Assembly (NCBI GenBank): GCA_016934335.1
Contig: JAFGTC010000117.1
Coordinates: 1-62,349 of the forward strand
DNA length: 62,349 nucleotides
Reading direction: 5' to 3'
Source of the DNA: Candidatus Omnitrophota bacterium
Lineage (GTDB): Bacteria; Hinthialibacterota; Hinthialibacteria; Hinthialibacterales; Hinthialibacteraceae
A program made the position numbers and the translations under genes. Below, in pieces: positions 1-9,125 of this stretch. Position 1 is the stretch's first letter; each line of letters begins with the position of its first letter. A model generated the notes under the pieces. It did no database searches. It saw only the letters and a program-made list of their open reading frames with translations, and was not told the DNA's origin.

Positions 1-1335
1 GCGTATATCTACGGCATCGTCGTGGGCAACTATGATTGGATCGGCTGCATCCCGGTCATGGTGATTTGCGGCTTCGTTTTCATTCCTTATTTTTGGAGGT
101 CGAATGTCTACACCATCCCTGAATTTTTAGGGAAGCGATTCAATCTGGGAGTTCGCACCATCGTGGCGTTGATCTGGGGCGTTTTTCTGGCCTGCAACCT
201 GGGCATCATGCTATACGCCACCGCCGTCATGATGAATACCATGCTCGATTGGCCGATTACATACTCCATTGTGATTTCGGCGGTGATCATTGGATTGTAT
301 ACGCTGATCGGGGGATTGACGGCGGTTGTATATACGGACGTGGTTCAATGCGTCGTGATGATGCTGGGCTGCGCCTTTGTATTGGCGTTTGGATTATTCA
401 AGGCCGGCGGGATCGGTTCGTTTGTCGATACGGTTCACGGGCTCGGCGATCATTACAAGGATCATTTCCATCTGATCCTTCCGGTCGATACTTCGACGCC
501 GCATCCATGGACGGGCATTTTGCTGGGATTGGGCATGGTTCTCGCGCCGGCGTATTGGTTCGGAAATCAGGCCATCCTGCAGCGCTGCCTGGGCGCGCGG
601 TCTGAATTCGAAGCCAAAGCCTCTTTTATGTGGGGCGCGATTCTTAAAACTTTTATACCGTTCATTATGGTGGTGCCGGGCATCCTCGTTCTGACTCACA
701 ACACAACCATTCCCGCCGATCAGGCGGATTACGCTCTGCCCAGTTTGATTCGCGACATTCTGCCCACCGGAGTTTTGGGGATCTTTTTCGCCGCATTTCT
801 GGCGGCGCTCATGTCCAGCGTCGATTCCTGTCTGAACTCGGCGGCCACGTTGTGGACGAAAGATATCTATCAGCGCTTCTTCAAACCGGACGCCGACGAA
901 CATCATTATCTGAACGTCGGGCGCATCTTGACGGTTATTTTTGTCGTTTGGGGAGTATTTTTCGCCATCTGGATTCAGAATAAATCGGCGAGCATTTATA
1001 ACATCATTCAAACTCTTTTATCATTGTTCCAGGGGCCCAGTTTGATGCTTGTGCTCTTGGGCGTTCTCTGGCGGCGTACGACCGGAATCGGGGCTTTGAT
1101 TGGATTGATCTGCGGCCTGATTTGTTCGACAACATTATTCTTGACGAACATCTACGCCAGTGAGCCGCTCTTCAAGATCGAAGAGCCTTTTCTCTTCATC
1201 GCCTTCTGGTCGTTTGTGGTCTCCATGGTTATTACGATAGTGATCAGCCTGTTGACTCCTCCGGAGCCGGAAGAGAAATTGATCGGTTTGGTGTATCGTT
1301 ACGAAAGGAGATCCAACCATGCAAACGCTGGCTGA
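1..1335 (+). CDS. Sodium/solute symporter (SSS family), 5' end outside window
   Basis: Inner-membrane symporter that would couple sodium entry to uptake of a sugar or other small solute. The frame is open to the window edge (codons from position 1, with only a GTG at 22), so the N-terminus is missing; about 444 residues remain of a usual 500-600. The visible part is a chain of hydrophobic helices. The conserved SSS region follows the hydrophobic run near 770-830: an SSVDS-type serine stretch, then the segment ending in TKDIYQRF, matching the family's sodium-site helix and the loop behind it. The C-terminus is short and charged. The next gene overlaps its end by 17 bases, so the two are probably translated together. 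Substrate is not readable from sequence; SGLT-like sugar transporters are the closest general type. Confidence 0.9.
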   Translation, partial: AYIYGIVVGNYDWIGCIPVMVICGFVFIPYFWRSNVYTIPEFLGKRFNLGVRTIVALIWGVFLACNLGIMLYATAVMMNTMLDWPITYSIVISAVIIGLYTLIGGLTAVVYTDVVQCVVMMLGCAFVLAFGLFKAGGIGSFVDTVHGLGDHYKDHFHLILPVDTSTPHPWTGILLGLGMVLAPAYWFGNQAILQRCLGARSEFEAKASFMWGAILKTFIPFIMVVPGILVLTHNTTIPADQADYALPSLIRDILPTGVLGIFFAAFLAALMSSVDSCLNSAATLWTKDIYQRFFKPDADEHHYLNVGRILTVIFVVWGVFFAIWIQNKSASIYNIIQTLLSLFQGPSLMLVLLGVLWRRTTGIGALIGLICGLICSTTLFLTNIYASEPLFKIEEPFLFIAFWSFVVSMVITIVISLLTPPEPEEKLIGLVYRYERRSNHANAG

Positions 1336-1576
1336 TTGGATGGCTTCCATTCTCCGCGTACCGGGGGAGGCGCTGCGGGAATTCACATTGCAGATTCCTC
1401 TTTCGGCGGCGAAGGGCATTTATATTTTCTACTATGTGATTTTGATAATTTGGGTGTTGAAAATGCGGAAATCGGAGGTTGTCGGCGATCTGCCGGGAAA
1501 GAAAACGCCCATCAATTTGCGTCCCTACGCCGTTGTCGCATTGATTGGGCAGATTGTCATCTATTTGATTTTTTAG
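1319..1576 (+). CDS. Small two-helix membrane protein coupled to the symporter
   Basis: 85-residue protein of unknown function. The ATG at 1319 has a good ribosome-binding site (AAGGAG at 1306-1311) inside the end of the symporter gene and overlaps it by 17 bases. The protein has an amphipathic start, a first hydrophobic helix (about residues 33-48, rich in Ile, Tyr and Val), a short basic loop and a second helix at the C-terminus (about 68-85). Other SSS transporters, such as some ActP-type ones, have a small separate membrane subunit (DUF4212). This protein does not obviously match that family but has the same position and size class. A role as an accessory subunit is inferred only from coupling and topology. 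Confidence 0.75.
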   Translation: MQTLADWMASILRVPGEALREFTLQIPLSAAKGIYIFYYVILIIWVLKMRKSEVVGDLPGKKTPINLRPYAVVALIGQIVIYLIF

Positions 1577-2087
1577 ATTCATCTAAGAAAATTGAAGAGT
1601 ACGATCTTTACTTGAGGATAGTCAAAGAGCGTAATGGAAATTCGCCGACGCCGGCGGAGAGATTTCGGGCGAAGTTCTGAACCTGCTAGTTTTTTCATTT
1701 CAATTGATCCAGCGTAAAATATCGCGAACTGGCGACGTAGCGATCTTTCTTTTTTTTAACGACAACGTAATTGACCATAAATTGTTTGAAATGTTCGGCG
1801 AACCATCCCCATCGTCCCAGGGTAGTCATAAAAAAACGCAGCGCTATCAGTTTCCAAGTCGTCATATACATCGTCATGGCCTTTTTCTTATGAGATTATA
1901 AAATAATGCATGGATCATCCTATGCGGATTCTAGTTTACTTTTATAGGCAGGAATGTAAATTGCCTGATTAGAGAGAACCGATCTCGTCATTTCTCCATG
2001 CTGCACTTTAGCGCACATGCATACACATTCTTTCTATATTTTGCTACTTTATCCAAAAAAAGCCATCAAGAATAGAAAAGGAATGCT
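1577..2087. other. 511-base intergenic region
   Basis: No convincing intact gene. The interval holds a possible gene remnant on the minus strand (1695-1898, listed separately). An A+T-richer stretch from about 1900 to 2080 presumably contains the promoter of the GH3 gene, but no clear -35/-10 pair was found. Confidence 0.5.
1695..1898 (-). pseudogene. Possible C-terminal gene remnant
   Basis: A short frame on the minus strand, stop-bounded at 1896-1898, encodes about 66 residues with plausible protein character: aromatic and hydrophobic residues (LRFFMTTLGRWGWFAEHF), a Lys cluster and an ending that resembles the tail of a longer enzyme. There is no ribosome-binding site and no room for the rest of a gene. 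It may be the end of a decayed gene, or chance. No family is recognised. Confidence 0.25.
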
Positions 2088-3782
2088 ATGAGTTTCAATC
2101 ATCTTTCCCAAGAAGAAGAACAGTGGGCGTCAGATGCTTTGAAAGGGCTTTCTCTCGAACAAAAAGTCGGGCAGATCTTTTGTTCCATGATGATGAATTC
2201 TTTGTCTATGGAAGAGCAAATCGATGAATATGCTTTGCGCATCCGCCATGAAGCGCAAACGTATTATCCCGGGGGTTATTACTTAAACCGCTGTTATCTT
2301 CCGACAACCTCCGTCCTGTTGAATCGCTTGCAGGATATCGCCAACATTCCTCTTCTCATTTGTGCGGATATGGAGGCGGGTGCGGGCGGCGGATTGGGAG
2401 GCGTCATCGCCCCCGGTTTGACCGTTTTTCCGCCCGCCATGGGAGTCGGGGCCGCCGGATCGGAGCAGTATGCTTATCAAGTCGGTTATTGTACAGCCTG
2501 GCAGGCTCGAACGATCGGCGTCAATTTTATTTTTGCCCCCTCGTTGGATGTCAACAGCAATCCCGATAATCCGATCATCAACGTTCGGTCGTTCGGAGAA
2601 GATCCGGAATTGGTTTCTCGATTGGGCGCCGCCTACATCCGAGGCGTTCAAGACGGAGGCGCGGCGGCCTCCGCCAAGCATTTCCCCGGCCATGGAGACG
2701 CCTCGGTAGATTCGCATATTCAACTCAGCGTCGTGACCGGCGGCCGTGAGCGGATCGATCGGGTCGAGTTGCCTCCTTTTCGCCGGGCGATCCAAGAAGC
2801 GGGCGTCTATTCCATCATGACCGCTCATGTGGCGGTCCCCGCCCTGGAGCCGGACGCTCAATGTCCGGCGACGCTTTCGAAAATCATTCTCCAGGATTTG
2901 CTGCGGGATGAAATGGGGTATGACGGATTGATCGTCACGGACGCTCTTCTCATGGGGGGGATCACTCGTCACTTTTCACCGGGCGAGGCGGCTGTGCGCG
3001 CATTTCAAGCCGGCGCCGATTGGCTGTTAATGTCGCCCGATTTCGCCGCGGCGCATCAAGCCGTCTTATCAGCGGTTCAATCCGGCGTTATCTCGATGGA
3101 GCGGCTGGATGAATCGGTTCGGCGAGTTTTGGCCGTCAAAGCGAAGATCGGTCTGCATCATCATGAACGCGTTTATCACGAAAGCCTGCAGAATCTCGAG
3201 GAAATCAACGAATACCCGACTCGAATCAGCATGGCCGTATGCGACGATGCTGTGACCCTCGTTCAAAACGAGGGCGATTTGCTGCCTCTATCCGGCCGGG
3301 AAAAGATTTCTGTTTTGATGCTCTCCGATTCCAAGGATGAGTTTTACGACGACGGCTATGCCTTTTTTTATGAAGTACAGTCCCGCTGCCAGGATGCAGT
3401 GGAAACTCTCTCTGTATCTCCCGACGCCTCCGATAGTTTGTTGGAAGCCGCGCGGCGAGTCGTCGATCGATCCGATGTCGTTCTCATCGGGTTGGTCGTT
3501 AATGTTGTACCTGAAAAAGGCTCCGTCGAACTGCCGGACAAGTTCGCGCCTCTGATCGAATACGCCGTCGGAGCGGAAAAATCCGTGGTCATAATATCGT
3601 TTGGGAATCCTTATCTGCTGCGCCGTTTTCCTACCGTGAAAGCCTACATCTGCGCCTATGGTTATTTTGATCTGATGGCGGCCAGCACGGCGCAGATTCT
3701 ATTCGGCGAGCGCATTCCCCATGGGAAACTTCCGGTGCAAATCCCGGGGATTTGCGAGGCGGGCGCCGGTCTATCGTTTTAG
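2088..3782 (+). CDS. Glycoside hydrolase family 3, NagZ-like beta-N-acetylhexosaminidase
   Basis: Predicted hydrolase of beta-linked amino sugars or related glycosides, 564 residues. The N-terminal TIM barrel (about 10-370) carries the family signatures: KHFPGHG beginning at Lys197, followed by a DSH triplet, the His/Asp element typical of the NagZ branch, and the nucleophile Asp285 in IVTDALLMGG. Residues about 385-560 form a second alpha/beta domain like the GH3 C-terminal domain, so it is longer than single-domain NagZ (about 340). No signal peptide is evident, so it is probably cytoplasmic and may act in murein recycling or on imported chito-oligosaccharides. The ATG is preceded by AAAGGAAT. 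It stands alone, with an intergenic gap on each side. Substrate is inferred from the motif only. Confidence 0.9.
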   Translation: MSFNHLSQEEEQWASDALKGLSLEQKVGQIFCSMMMNSLSMEEQIDEYALRIRHEAQTYYPGGYYLNRCYLPTTSVLLNRLQDIANIPLLICADMEAGAGGGLGGVIAPGLTVFPPAMGVGAAGSEQYAYQVGYCTAWQARTIGVNFIFAPSLDVNSNPDNPIINVRSFGEDPELVSRLGAAYIRGVQDGGAAASAKHFPGHGDASVDSHIQLSVVTGGRERIDRVELPPFRRAIQEAGVYSIMTAHVAVPALEPDAQCPATLSKIILQDLLRDEMGYDGLIVTDALLMGGITRHFSPGEAAVRAFQAGADWLLMSPDFAAAHQAVLSAVQSGVISMERLDESVRRVLAVKAKIGLHHHERVYHESLQNLEEINEYPTRISMAVCDDAVTLVQNEGDLLPLSGREKISVLMLSDSKDEFYDDGYAFFYEVQSRCQDAVETLSVSPDASDSLLEAARRVVDRSDVVLIGLVVNVVPEKGSVELPDKFAPLIEYAVGAEKSVVIISFGNPYLLRRFPTVKAYICAYGYFDLMAASTAQILFGERIPHGKLPVQIPGICEAGAGLSF

Positions 3783-4082
3783 GAAAAGTGGACTTGGATA
3801 TATTTTACCTCTCACTCAGTTGTGAGGATTGGATGCGTTAATCGCACAAATCGTTGAGAGGGGACTGCAAAGAGAGGCGTTTCTCTTGAAGCGGCTGGAG
3901 TTTATCGATAAGATCGACTATGGGAGCGGAGTCTATCTAAGAACCACCGGATTAGCCGTTTTATCCCGTCTCCGATTTCCAGCCAAGGGAGGCGATCTAT
4001 TCGAAGCGAATCGGTTACGCCGATTGGAAAATCGAATGAGATCGAATGATCTATTTTGATATGAAGGAGATTGGTACATCGA
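3783..4082. other. 300-base gap between GH3 and Rid-like genes
   Basis: No supported gene. A TTG-initiated frame at 3829-4059 has arginine-rich composition and no family resemblance, and I do not call it. AAGGAGA at 4064-4070 serves the following gene. Confidence 0.4.
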
Positions 4083-5216
4083 ATGTTTATAGCAACGAAT
4101 GGGCCGGGTGACCTTCTGTTTGTTACCTGGGCGCCTGAATCCAATGTGGAGCCTCTCGACAAAATCTTGAAAGATGGAATGCAGGAAATTACTGATTTTT
4201 TGCATTCCAATGAGGCGATTCTTCTGAACGAGAGAATCTATGGGGATGCGGCCTCCCTGGAAGCCGCCGTAGATATTCGCCGCGCGATTTTCAGGGAAAA
4301 CGGCGTTTCCGGCGAAATTTATCCTACCTGTATAGAAGGTCGTCCCTGCAGGGGGAGCGGCGTGGCCGGCATTCATGCTATCGCCGTCCAGCCGGCTGAA
4401 TCCTCTACGCCGGCGACGTTGAGTTGGCAAGATCAACAATGCGGTCGATTGGTGAAAGGTCGAGACGCTCACTATTTAGCCTTATCGGATGTGGGTCGAT
4501 TGGTGCGCCAAGTCGGGCGAGAGCGTCCGGAAGAAGAAGCCCGAAAAACGTTTGAAGCCGTTGAATCTTTGTTGAAGCAGGCGGATTGGTCGTTTAACGA
4601 AGTACGGCGGACCTGGTTTTATCTTCATAATATTCTGGATTGGTACAATGAATTTAATCTTGTGCGCAATACGGCGTTCAAGCGGCTGGGTTTGTTTAAT
4701 GGGAATCCTTTGAGCGCTATTCCGGCGAGTACAGGAATCCAAGGACGCAATGCGGACGGCGGCTGGTGTACGCTGGATCTTCTGGCGATGCGCGCATTGA
4801 ACGGCCGCGCGTTCGAGGCGAAGCGGGTGGTGAATCCCAAACAGAACGAAGCGACAGAGTATGGTTCGGCGTTCGCCCGCGCGTTAACGGTGAAAACGGA
4901 TCGTTGTCAATATGTGTTTGTTTCGGGAACGGCGTCGATTGACGAGCACGGGCGAAGCGTGCATGAAGGGGATTTTGAGCGGCAAACCATACGCACCCTG
5001 GAGAATGTCGAAGCGCTGTTGGATGCGGCCGGCGCCAAGATGAGCGATGTCTGTCAGGCCACTTCCTTCGTGAAGCGCCCGGAGGACGTCGATTCGTATC
5101 GCGCGATAGCGAAGCGGATGGGCGTCGAAGCCCTGCCGGCGGTTTGCACTTTGGCGGATGTGTGCCGGGATGAATTGCTGTACGAACTGGATGCCACGGC
5201 GGTGATTCCTTGTTGA
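4083..5216 (+). CDS. Chorismatase-like protein of the YjgF/RidA superfamily (FkbO/Hyg5 type)
   Basis: 377 residues, much longer than a single RidA domain (about 125). The C-terminal part (about 245-377) reads as a RidA-type trimer-barrel domain: VFVSGTASID, an LENVEALL helix and a valine/alanine-rich ending with CTLADVCRDE. The central part contains RTWFYLHNILDWY and EFNLVRN, which resemble the chorismatases FkbO/Hyg5. Those enzymes hydrolyse chorismate to dihydroxycyclohexadiene or hydroxybenzoate products. Function here is inferred from that resemblance; other large Rid proteins have no known activity. I chose ATG 4083, since AAGGAGA (4064-4070) lies directly against an in-frame TTG at 4071, leaving no spacing for it. 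The next gene starts 84 bases downstream. Confidence 0.7.
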   Translation: MFIATNGPGDLLFVTWAPESNVEPLDKILKDGMQEITDFLHSNEAILLNERIYGDAASLEAAVDIRRAIFRENGVSGEIYPTCIEGRPCRGSGVAGIHAIAVQPAESSTPATLSWQDQQCGRLVKGRDAHYLALSDVGRLVRQVGRERPEEEARKTFEAVESLLKQADWSFNEVRRTWFYLHNILDWYNEFNLVRNTAFKRLGLFNGNPLSAIPASTGIQGRNADGGWCTLDLLAMRALNGRAFEAKRVVNPKQNEATEYGSAFARALTVKTDRCQYVFVSGTASIDEHGRSVHEGDFERQTIRTLENVEALLDAAGAKMSDVCQATSFVKRPEDVDSYRAIAKRMGVEALPAVCTLADVCRDELLYELDATAVIPC

Positions 5217-5300
5217 GCGACTCAAGAATTTTGAAATAAGAATTTATGGATAGAGGTAAAGAACCGGCAGCGCCGAACGACAAATGAGTTTCAGCGAAAT

Positions 5301-7346
5301 ATGAAAACACTCGCGAATCCATTAACCCGTCGAGGGTTGGGGAGGAATGGATGTGAGCGGTTTTGGACGGTGTTCGCGGCATGGATCCTAATCCTGGCGA
5401 CAGGCGTTGGTCTTTGTCTCGCGGATGCCGCGCCTGATCTTGTCTTCGTTCAAATTCCCGCCCAATCAGAACCGTCTCTCCGGCCGGAGGGCGTGATCTA
5501 TCTTCCATCGGATCGTTATGTTGACGGCATGCGAATTGTGCGTTTATCCGCCGATTCGAAGGGGGAAGCTATGCCGCTCACGCCGGAATTCGCATCGGCC
5601 TGTGATCCGGCGGTTTCGTTCGATGGGAATCACATCTTATTTGCCGGGAAAAAGTCGGAGGAGGATTATTGGCAGATATGGCGCATGAATCGAGACGGAG
5701 GCGGCAAAAAACGAATCATCTCCCGCGACGGAGACTGCCTTTCGCCGCTATATGTAGGATGTCTATTTCATCTGAACGATGAAGGTCCGAGCGACCAGCT
5801 GGCGTATATCAGCTCGGAAGCCGGGGGGGCGAACGAGTATGGAGTCGGCCCTTGTTATTCGCTTTACGCCGCCGTGCAGGACGGCAGTTTCTCAACGCGC
5901 ATAACGTTCAATCTAAGTTCTGATTTTGATCCGGACGTGCTGCCGAACGGGCGAATTGTGTTTACGAGTTGGCGCCGTTCGGCGATGGAAAATTGGCCCT
6001 TGGGTTGTTTTGGGTTGATGGCGGTCAGCAACGATGGAACGGATATGCTGCCTTATTACGGGAATTTGAGCGCTCCCCCATTCAAGGGAATGGCGAGAGT
6101 CGCGCCGCAGGCGGGCCGGATGTATTTCGTCGAATCGGAACAATCGAACTGGTTGGGCGGGGGGGATCTGGCGTATGTGACTTTGCGGCGCCCGTTGAAA
6201 ACGCACGCCGTGCTTTCGTCTGAGGAAGCCGGATTGTTCGCCAATCCCTGTCCTTTGCCGGACGGCGGATTGATCGCTTCTTACCGGCGGATCGATAAGC
6301 AGGGCGGTTGTTATGAACTTTATCGCATCGATCCGGATTCCGGCGACCGGCGGGAAATCGTTTATGCCGAAGAGGGGCTGCATTGCGTGGATGCGCAAGT
6401 CTTGGCGCCGCATCCTCGGGTCAAAGGGCGTTCGTCGGTCGTCGATCTGGAAAAAGAGACGGGCGTTTTCTTTTGTTTGGACGTTTATAACAGCGATCTC
6501 CCTGAGGTGAAGAATCTGGCGCGGGGAACGGTGAAGAGTCTGCGCGTTATTGAAGGACTGCCGGTCATGCGCAATCTGCCGCGCGTTCTGCTCGGGTCGC
6601 CTCCATTCGAGTTTGCCGGCGCGGGCGCCAATCACTATACGGCGACGCCGTTTGCGGCGAAGCGGATTGTCGGTTTGGCGCCGGTCGAGGAAGACGGTTC
6701 GTTTCACATCGAAGTTCCCGCCCAAATTCCAATCGCTTTTCAGTTGTTGGATGAGAGGGGAATGGCCCTGGCGGAGCAGCGCAGTTGGACATGGGTCGTC
6801 CCGAAAGAGAAGCGAGGCTGCATCGGGTGCCATGAGGATCGGGAATTATCGCCGCCTAATCGGCTGGTGAACGCGGTAGTGCAAAATGCCCGCCGCTTGA
6901 CTTTGCCTCCCTCGCGTCGCCGGATGGTTGATTTTGTCCATGAAGTGAAGCCGATCCTGGAAGCCAAATGTTCGGGGATGGGCTGCCATTCTCCCGGTCA
7001 GGCTCAGCCCGAATTGGATTTTGAACGGCTTGTGGAGCATCCGGACGAAGGGGCTCTCTTCCCGGCGGCGTACGAATCATTGCTGTCGCCGATCCCGGGG
7101 CGGCCTAAGGAGCGATACGTCAAACCGGGCGGCGCCAAAGACAGCCCGTTGATCTGGCAAATTTTGGGAGAGCGCACAGGAGATTCAGACTATAGCGGCG
7201 TGATTTCCGTTATGCCGCCCTCGGCGCCGTTAACCGGCGTAGAGAAAATGCTGTTGATCGAGTGGATCGATTTGGGGGCGATGTATAATATCCGGGATAT
7301 CGCCAATGCGGTTGATTTAAGGGACGGCGCATCAGGTGAAAAATAA
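5301..7346 (+). CDS. HzsA-like secreted propeller cytochrome c
   Basis: 681 residues. An N-terminal hydrophobic segment (about 21-42) acts as signal or anchor. Residues about 80-450 show repeated beta-propeller strands of the TolB/WD40-like kind (WQIWRMNRDG, DFDPDVLPNGRIVFTSWR, LYRIDPDSGDRREIVYAEEG). A canonical haem site GCIGCH follows at Cys507, then a planctomycete-type cytochrome segment (VHEVKPILEAKC) whose second site is CX4CH from Cys557. This order matches the family of the hydrazine synthase alpha subunit, which is widespread outside anammox bacteria with unknown roles. No HzsB/HzsC partner is present, so hydrazine synthesis is not implied. It is first of six same-strand genes; its stop is immediately followed by the next ATG. 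Confidence 0.8.
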   Translation: MKTLANPLTRRGLGRNGCERFWTVFAAWILILATGVGLCLADAAPDLVFVQIPAQSEPSLRPEGVIYLPSDRYVDGMRIVRLSADSKGEAMPLTPEFASACDPAVSFDGNHILFAGKKSEEDYWQIWRMNRDGGGKKRIISRDGDCLSPLYVGCLFHLNDEGPSDQLAYISSEAGGANEYGVGPCYSLYAAVQDGSFSTRITFNLSSDFDPDVLPNGRIVFTSWRRSAMENWPLGCFGLMAVSNDGTDMLPYYGNLSAPPFKGMARVAPQAGRMYFVESEQSNWLGGGDLAYVTLRRPLKTHAVLSSEEAGLFANPCPLPDGGLIASYRRIDKQGGCYELYRIDPDSGDRREIVYAEEGLHCVDAQVLAPHPRVKGRSSVVDLEKETGVFFCLDVYNSDLPEVKNLARGTVKSLRVIEGLPVMRNLPRVLLGSPPFEFAGAGANHYTATPFAAKRIVGLAPVEEDGSFHIEVPAQIPIAFQLLDERGMALAEQRSWTWVVPKEKRGCIGCHEDRELSPPNRLVNAVVQNARRLTLPPSRRRMVDFVHEVKPILEAKCSGMGCHSPGQAQPELDFERLVEHPDEGALFPAAYESLLSPIPGRPKERYVKPGGAKDSPLIWQILGERTGDSDYSGVISVMPPSAPLTGVEKMLLIEWIDLGAMYNIRDIANAVDLRDGASGEK

Positions 7347-8981
7347 ATGAATGAGCGCATGCGCAAGTTAATGCTTCTTTTTATGACGGTTTTTATCCCG
7401 GTCGGCGGACCGGTTTGGAGTCAGCCGAATTTTGTTCCCCATATGACGGATGTTACTAAGCAAGCAGGCGTCTTGTTTCAGCATAGCATCGGCGATCCCG
7501 ATATGAGCAACATCGTTGAATCAACGGGCGCCGGATGCGCGTTTTTCGATTATAACGGAGACGGGCATTTGGATCTTTATCTGGTCAACGGCAGTTACGA
7601 TCCGATCATCAGCCATCCGATGGGGCGGCGAAACGCAGATAAGTTGAAAAACGCTCTGTATCGCAATAACGGCGACGGGACGTTTACCGATGTGACGGAT
7701 CAAGCGGGCGTCGGGCACAAGGGCATTGGAATGGCGTGCGTATCGGCGGATTACGACAACGACGGGGATGCGGATCTGTTTGTGACGAATTACGGGCCGA
7801 ATGTGTTTTATCGCAACAACGGCGACGGAACATTTACCGACGCGACCCGCGAAGCGGGGCTTGAAAACGATCTATTTGGAATCGGGGCGACATTCTTCGA
7901 TTACGATCAAGACGGATTTCTCGATTTGTATGTGGGGAATTACGTCTCGTATGATCCTGACTATCGATATTACTATGCGGCGGAATCGTTTCCTGGACCG
8001 CTTGCGTATAAAGGACAGCCCGATGTTCTTTATCACAATCGCGGCGATGGAACTTTTGAGGATGTGACCGAGAAAGCCGGCGTTTATAATCCCGAAGGCC
8101 GGGCGATGGGGATTTCGTCATGCGATATCGACAATGACGGCGATATGGATGTTTTCGTCTGCAACGACGCCATGGAAAATTATATGTATCAAAACAACGG
8201 CGACGGAACCTTTACCAACGTCGCCATGCTGACGGCGACCGGCTTTGGTCAGAATGGCGAGGCGACGTCGGCGATGGGGCCGGAGTTCGGCGATTTTAAT
8301 TTGGACGGCCTTCTCGATCTGCTGGTGCCGGATATGAATTACGGGTGTTTGTATAAGAATACCGGCGACGGATTGTATGAGGAAATGAGCGCCCAGATGG
8401 GATTGGCTTCCGTGCTGGGCCAGTACGTCAGCTGGTCGGGGAATTTCTTTGATTTCGACTGCGATGGATTTCTTGATATTTTGATAGTTAACGGCAATGC
8501 GCATCATCTGGAGCCGGAGGAAGACTGCATATTCTGGAATGACAAGGGGCAGCGTTTCATCGATATCTCCGCCCAATGCGGGCCGGATTTTCAGGATAAA
8601 TTCGTCAGCCGCGGATCGGCGCTGGGCGATTATGACAATGACGGCGATCTGGATGCGTTGATCCTCAATATCAACGACCGGGTCAGACTGCTGCGCAATG
8701 ACGGAGGAAATCGCAATAACTGGCTGATGATTGACGCCGGGGGAGCCCGCAGCAATCGCGACGCCGTGGGCGCTCGAATTCGGGTTACCGCTGGAGGCTT
8801 CACCCAGACGCGCGATGTGATGAGCAGTTCGGGGTATCTCTCGCAAAGCGATCATCGAGCGCACTTTGGGTTAGGCCAATTAAACAAAGCCGAGAAAGTG
8901 GAGATCCGCTGGCCGAACGGAGGCGTGCAGACGCTGACCGACGTTTCCGCCAATCAAGTGTTGAAAATACAGGAGCCTTAG
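7347..8981 (+). CDS. Secreted FG-GAP/VCBS repeat protein with ASPIC/UnbV domain (CRTAC1-like)
   Basis: 544 residues, signal peptide at about 5-26. Most of the protein is a seven-bladed integrin-like propeller made of calcium-binding repeats of the form DYDNDGDADLFV followed by YRNNGDGTFTD. At least six copies are visible between residues 60 and 450. The C-terminal 80 residues (NNWLMIDAGG through VEIRWPNGG) are an ASPIC/UnbV domain. Such proteins are secreted or surface-bound; biochemical roles are largely unknown. The ATG directly abuts the stop of the HzsA-like gene, implying co-transcription and probably translational coupling. Confidence 0.88.
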   Translation: MNERMRKLMLLFMTVFIPVGGPVWSQPNFVPHMTDVTKQAGVLFQHSIGDPDMSNIVESTGAGCAFFDYNGDGHLDLYLVNGSYDPIISHPMGRRNADKLKNALYRNNGDGTFTDVTDQAGVGHKGIGMACVSADYDNDGDADLFVTNYGPNVFYRNNGDGTFTDATREAGLENDLFGIGATFFDYDQDGFLDLYVGNYVSYDPDYRYYYAAESFPGPLAYKGQPDVLYHNRGDGTFEDVTEKAGVYNPEGRAMGISSCDIDNDGDMDVFVCNDAMENYMYQNNGDGTFTNVAMLTATGFGQNGEATSAMGPEFGDFNLDGLLDLLVPDMNYGCLYKNTGDGLYEEMSAQMGLASVLGQYVSWSGNFFDFDCDGFLDILIVNGNAHHLEPEEDCIFWNDKGQRFIDISAQCGPDFQDKFVSRGSALGDYDNDGDLDALILNINDRVRLLRNDGGNRNNWLMIDAGGARSNRDAVGARIRVTAGGFTQTRDVMSSSGYLSQSDHRAHFGLGQLNKAEKVEIRWPNGGVQTLTDVSANQVLKIQEP

Positions 8982-9125
8982 CGCTTCGAATAGTTGGTTC
9001 CAGCAAAACGATTCGGAGAAGTTTCTCTTACTATTATGATCATCTTTCGTTTTTGACCTCCTCCGGAGCGTTGCGCATAAAAGGCAATGATGGACTATCC
9101 GCCGTTAGGAGCATGGAGGTTTACG

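Noticed and set aside
3829-4059. Short TTG-led frame before the Rid-like gene
   Set aside because: No ribosome-binding site at proper distance, no family, arginine-rich composition.
5301-7346. Evidence for anammox (hydrazine synthase)
   Set aside because: Only an HzsA-like protein is present. No HzsB/HzsC or hydrazine dehydrogenase is seen, and this family is common outside anammox bacteria.
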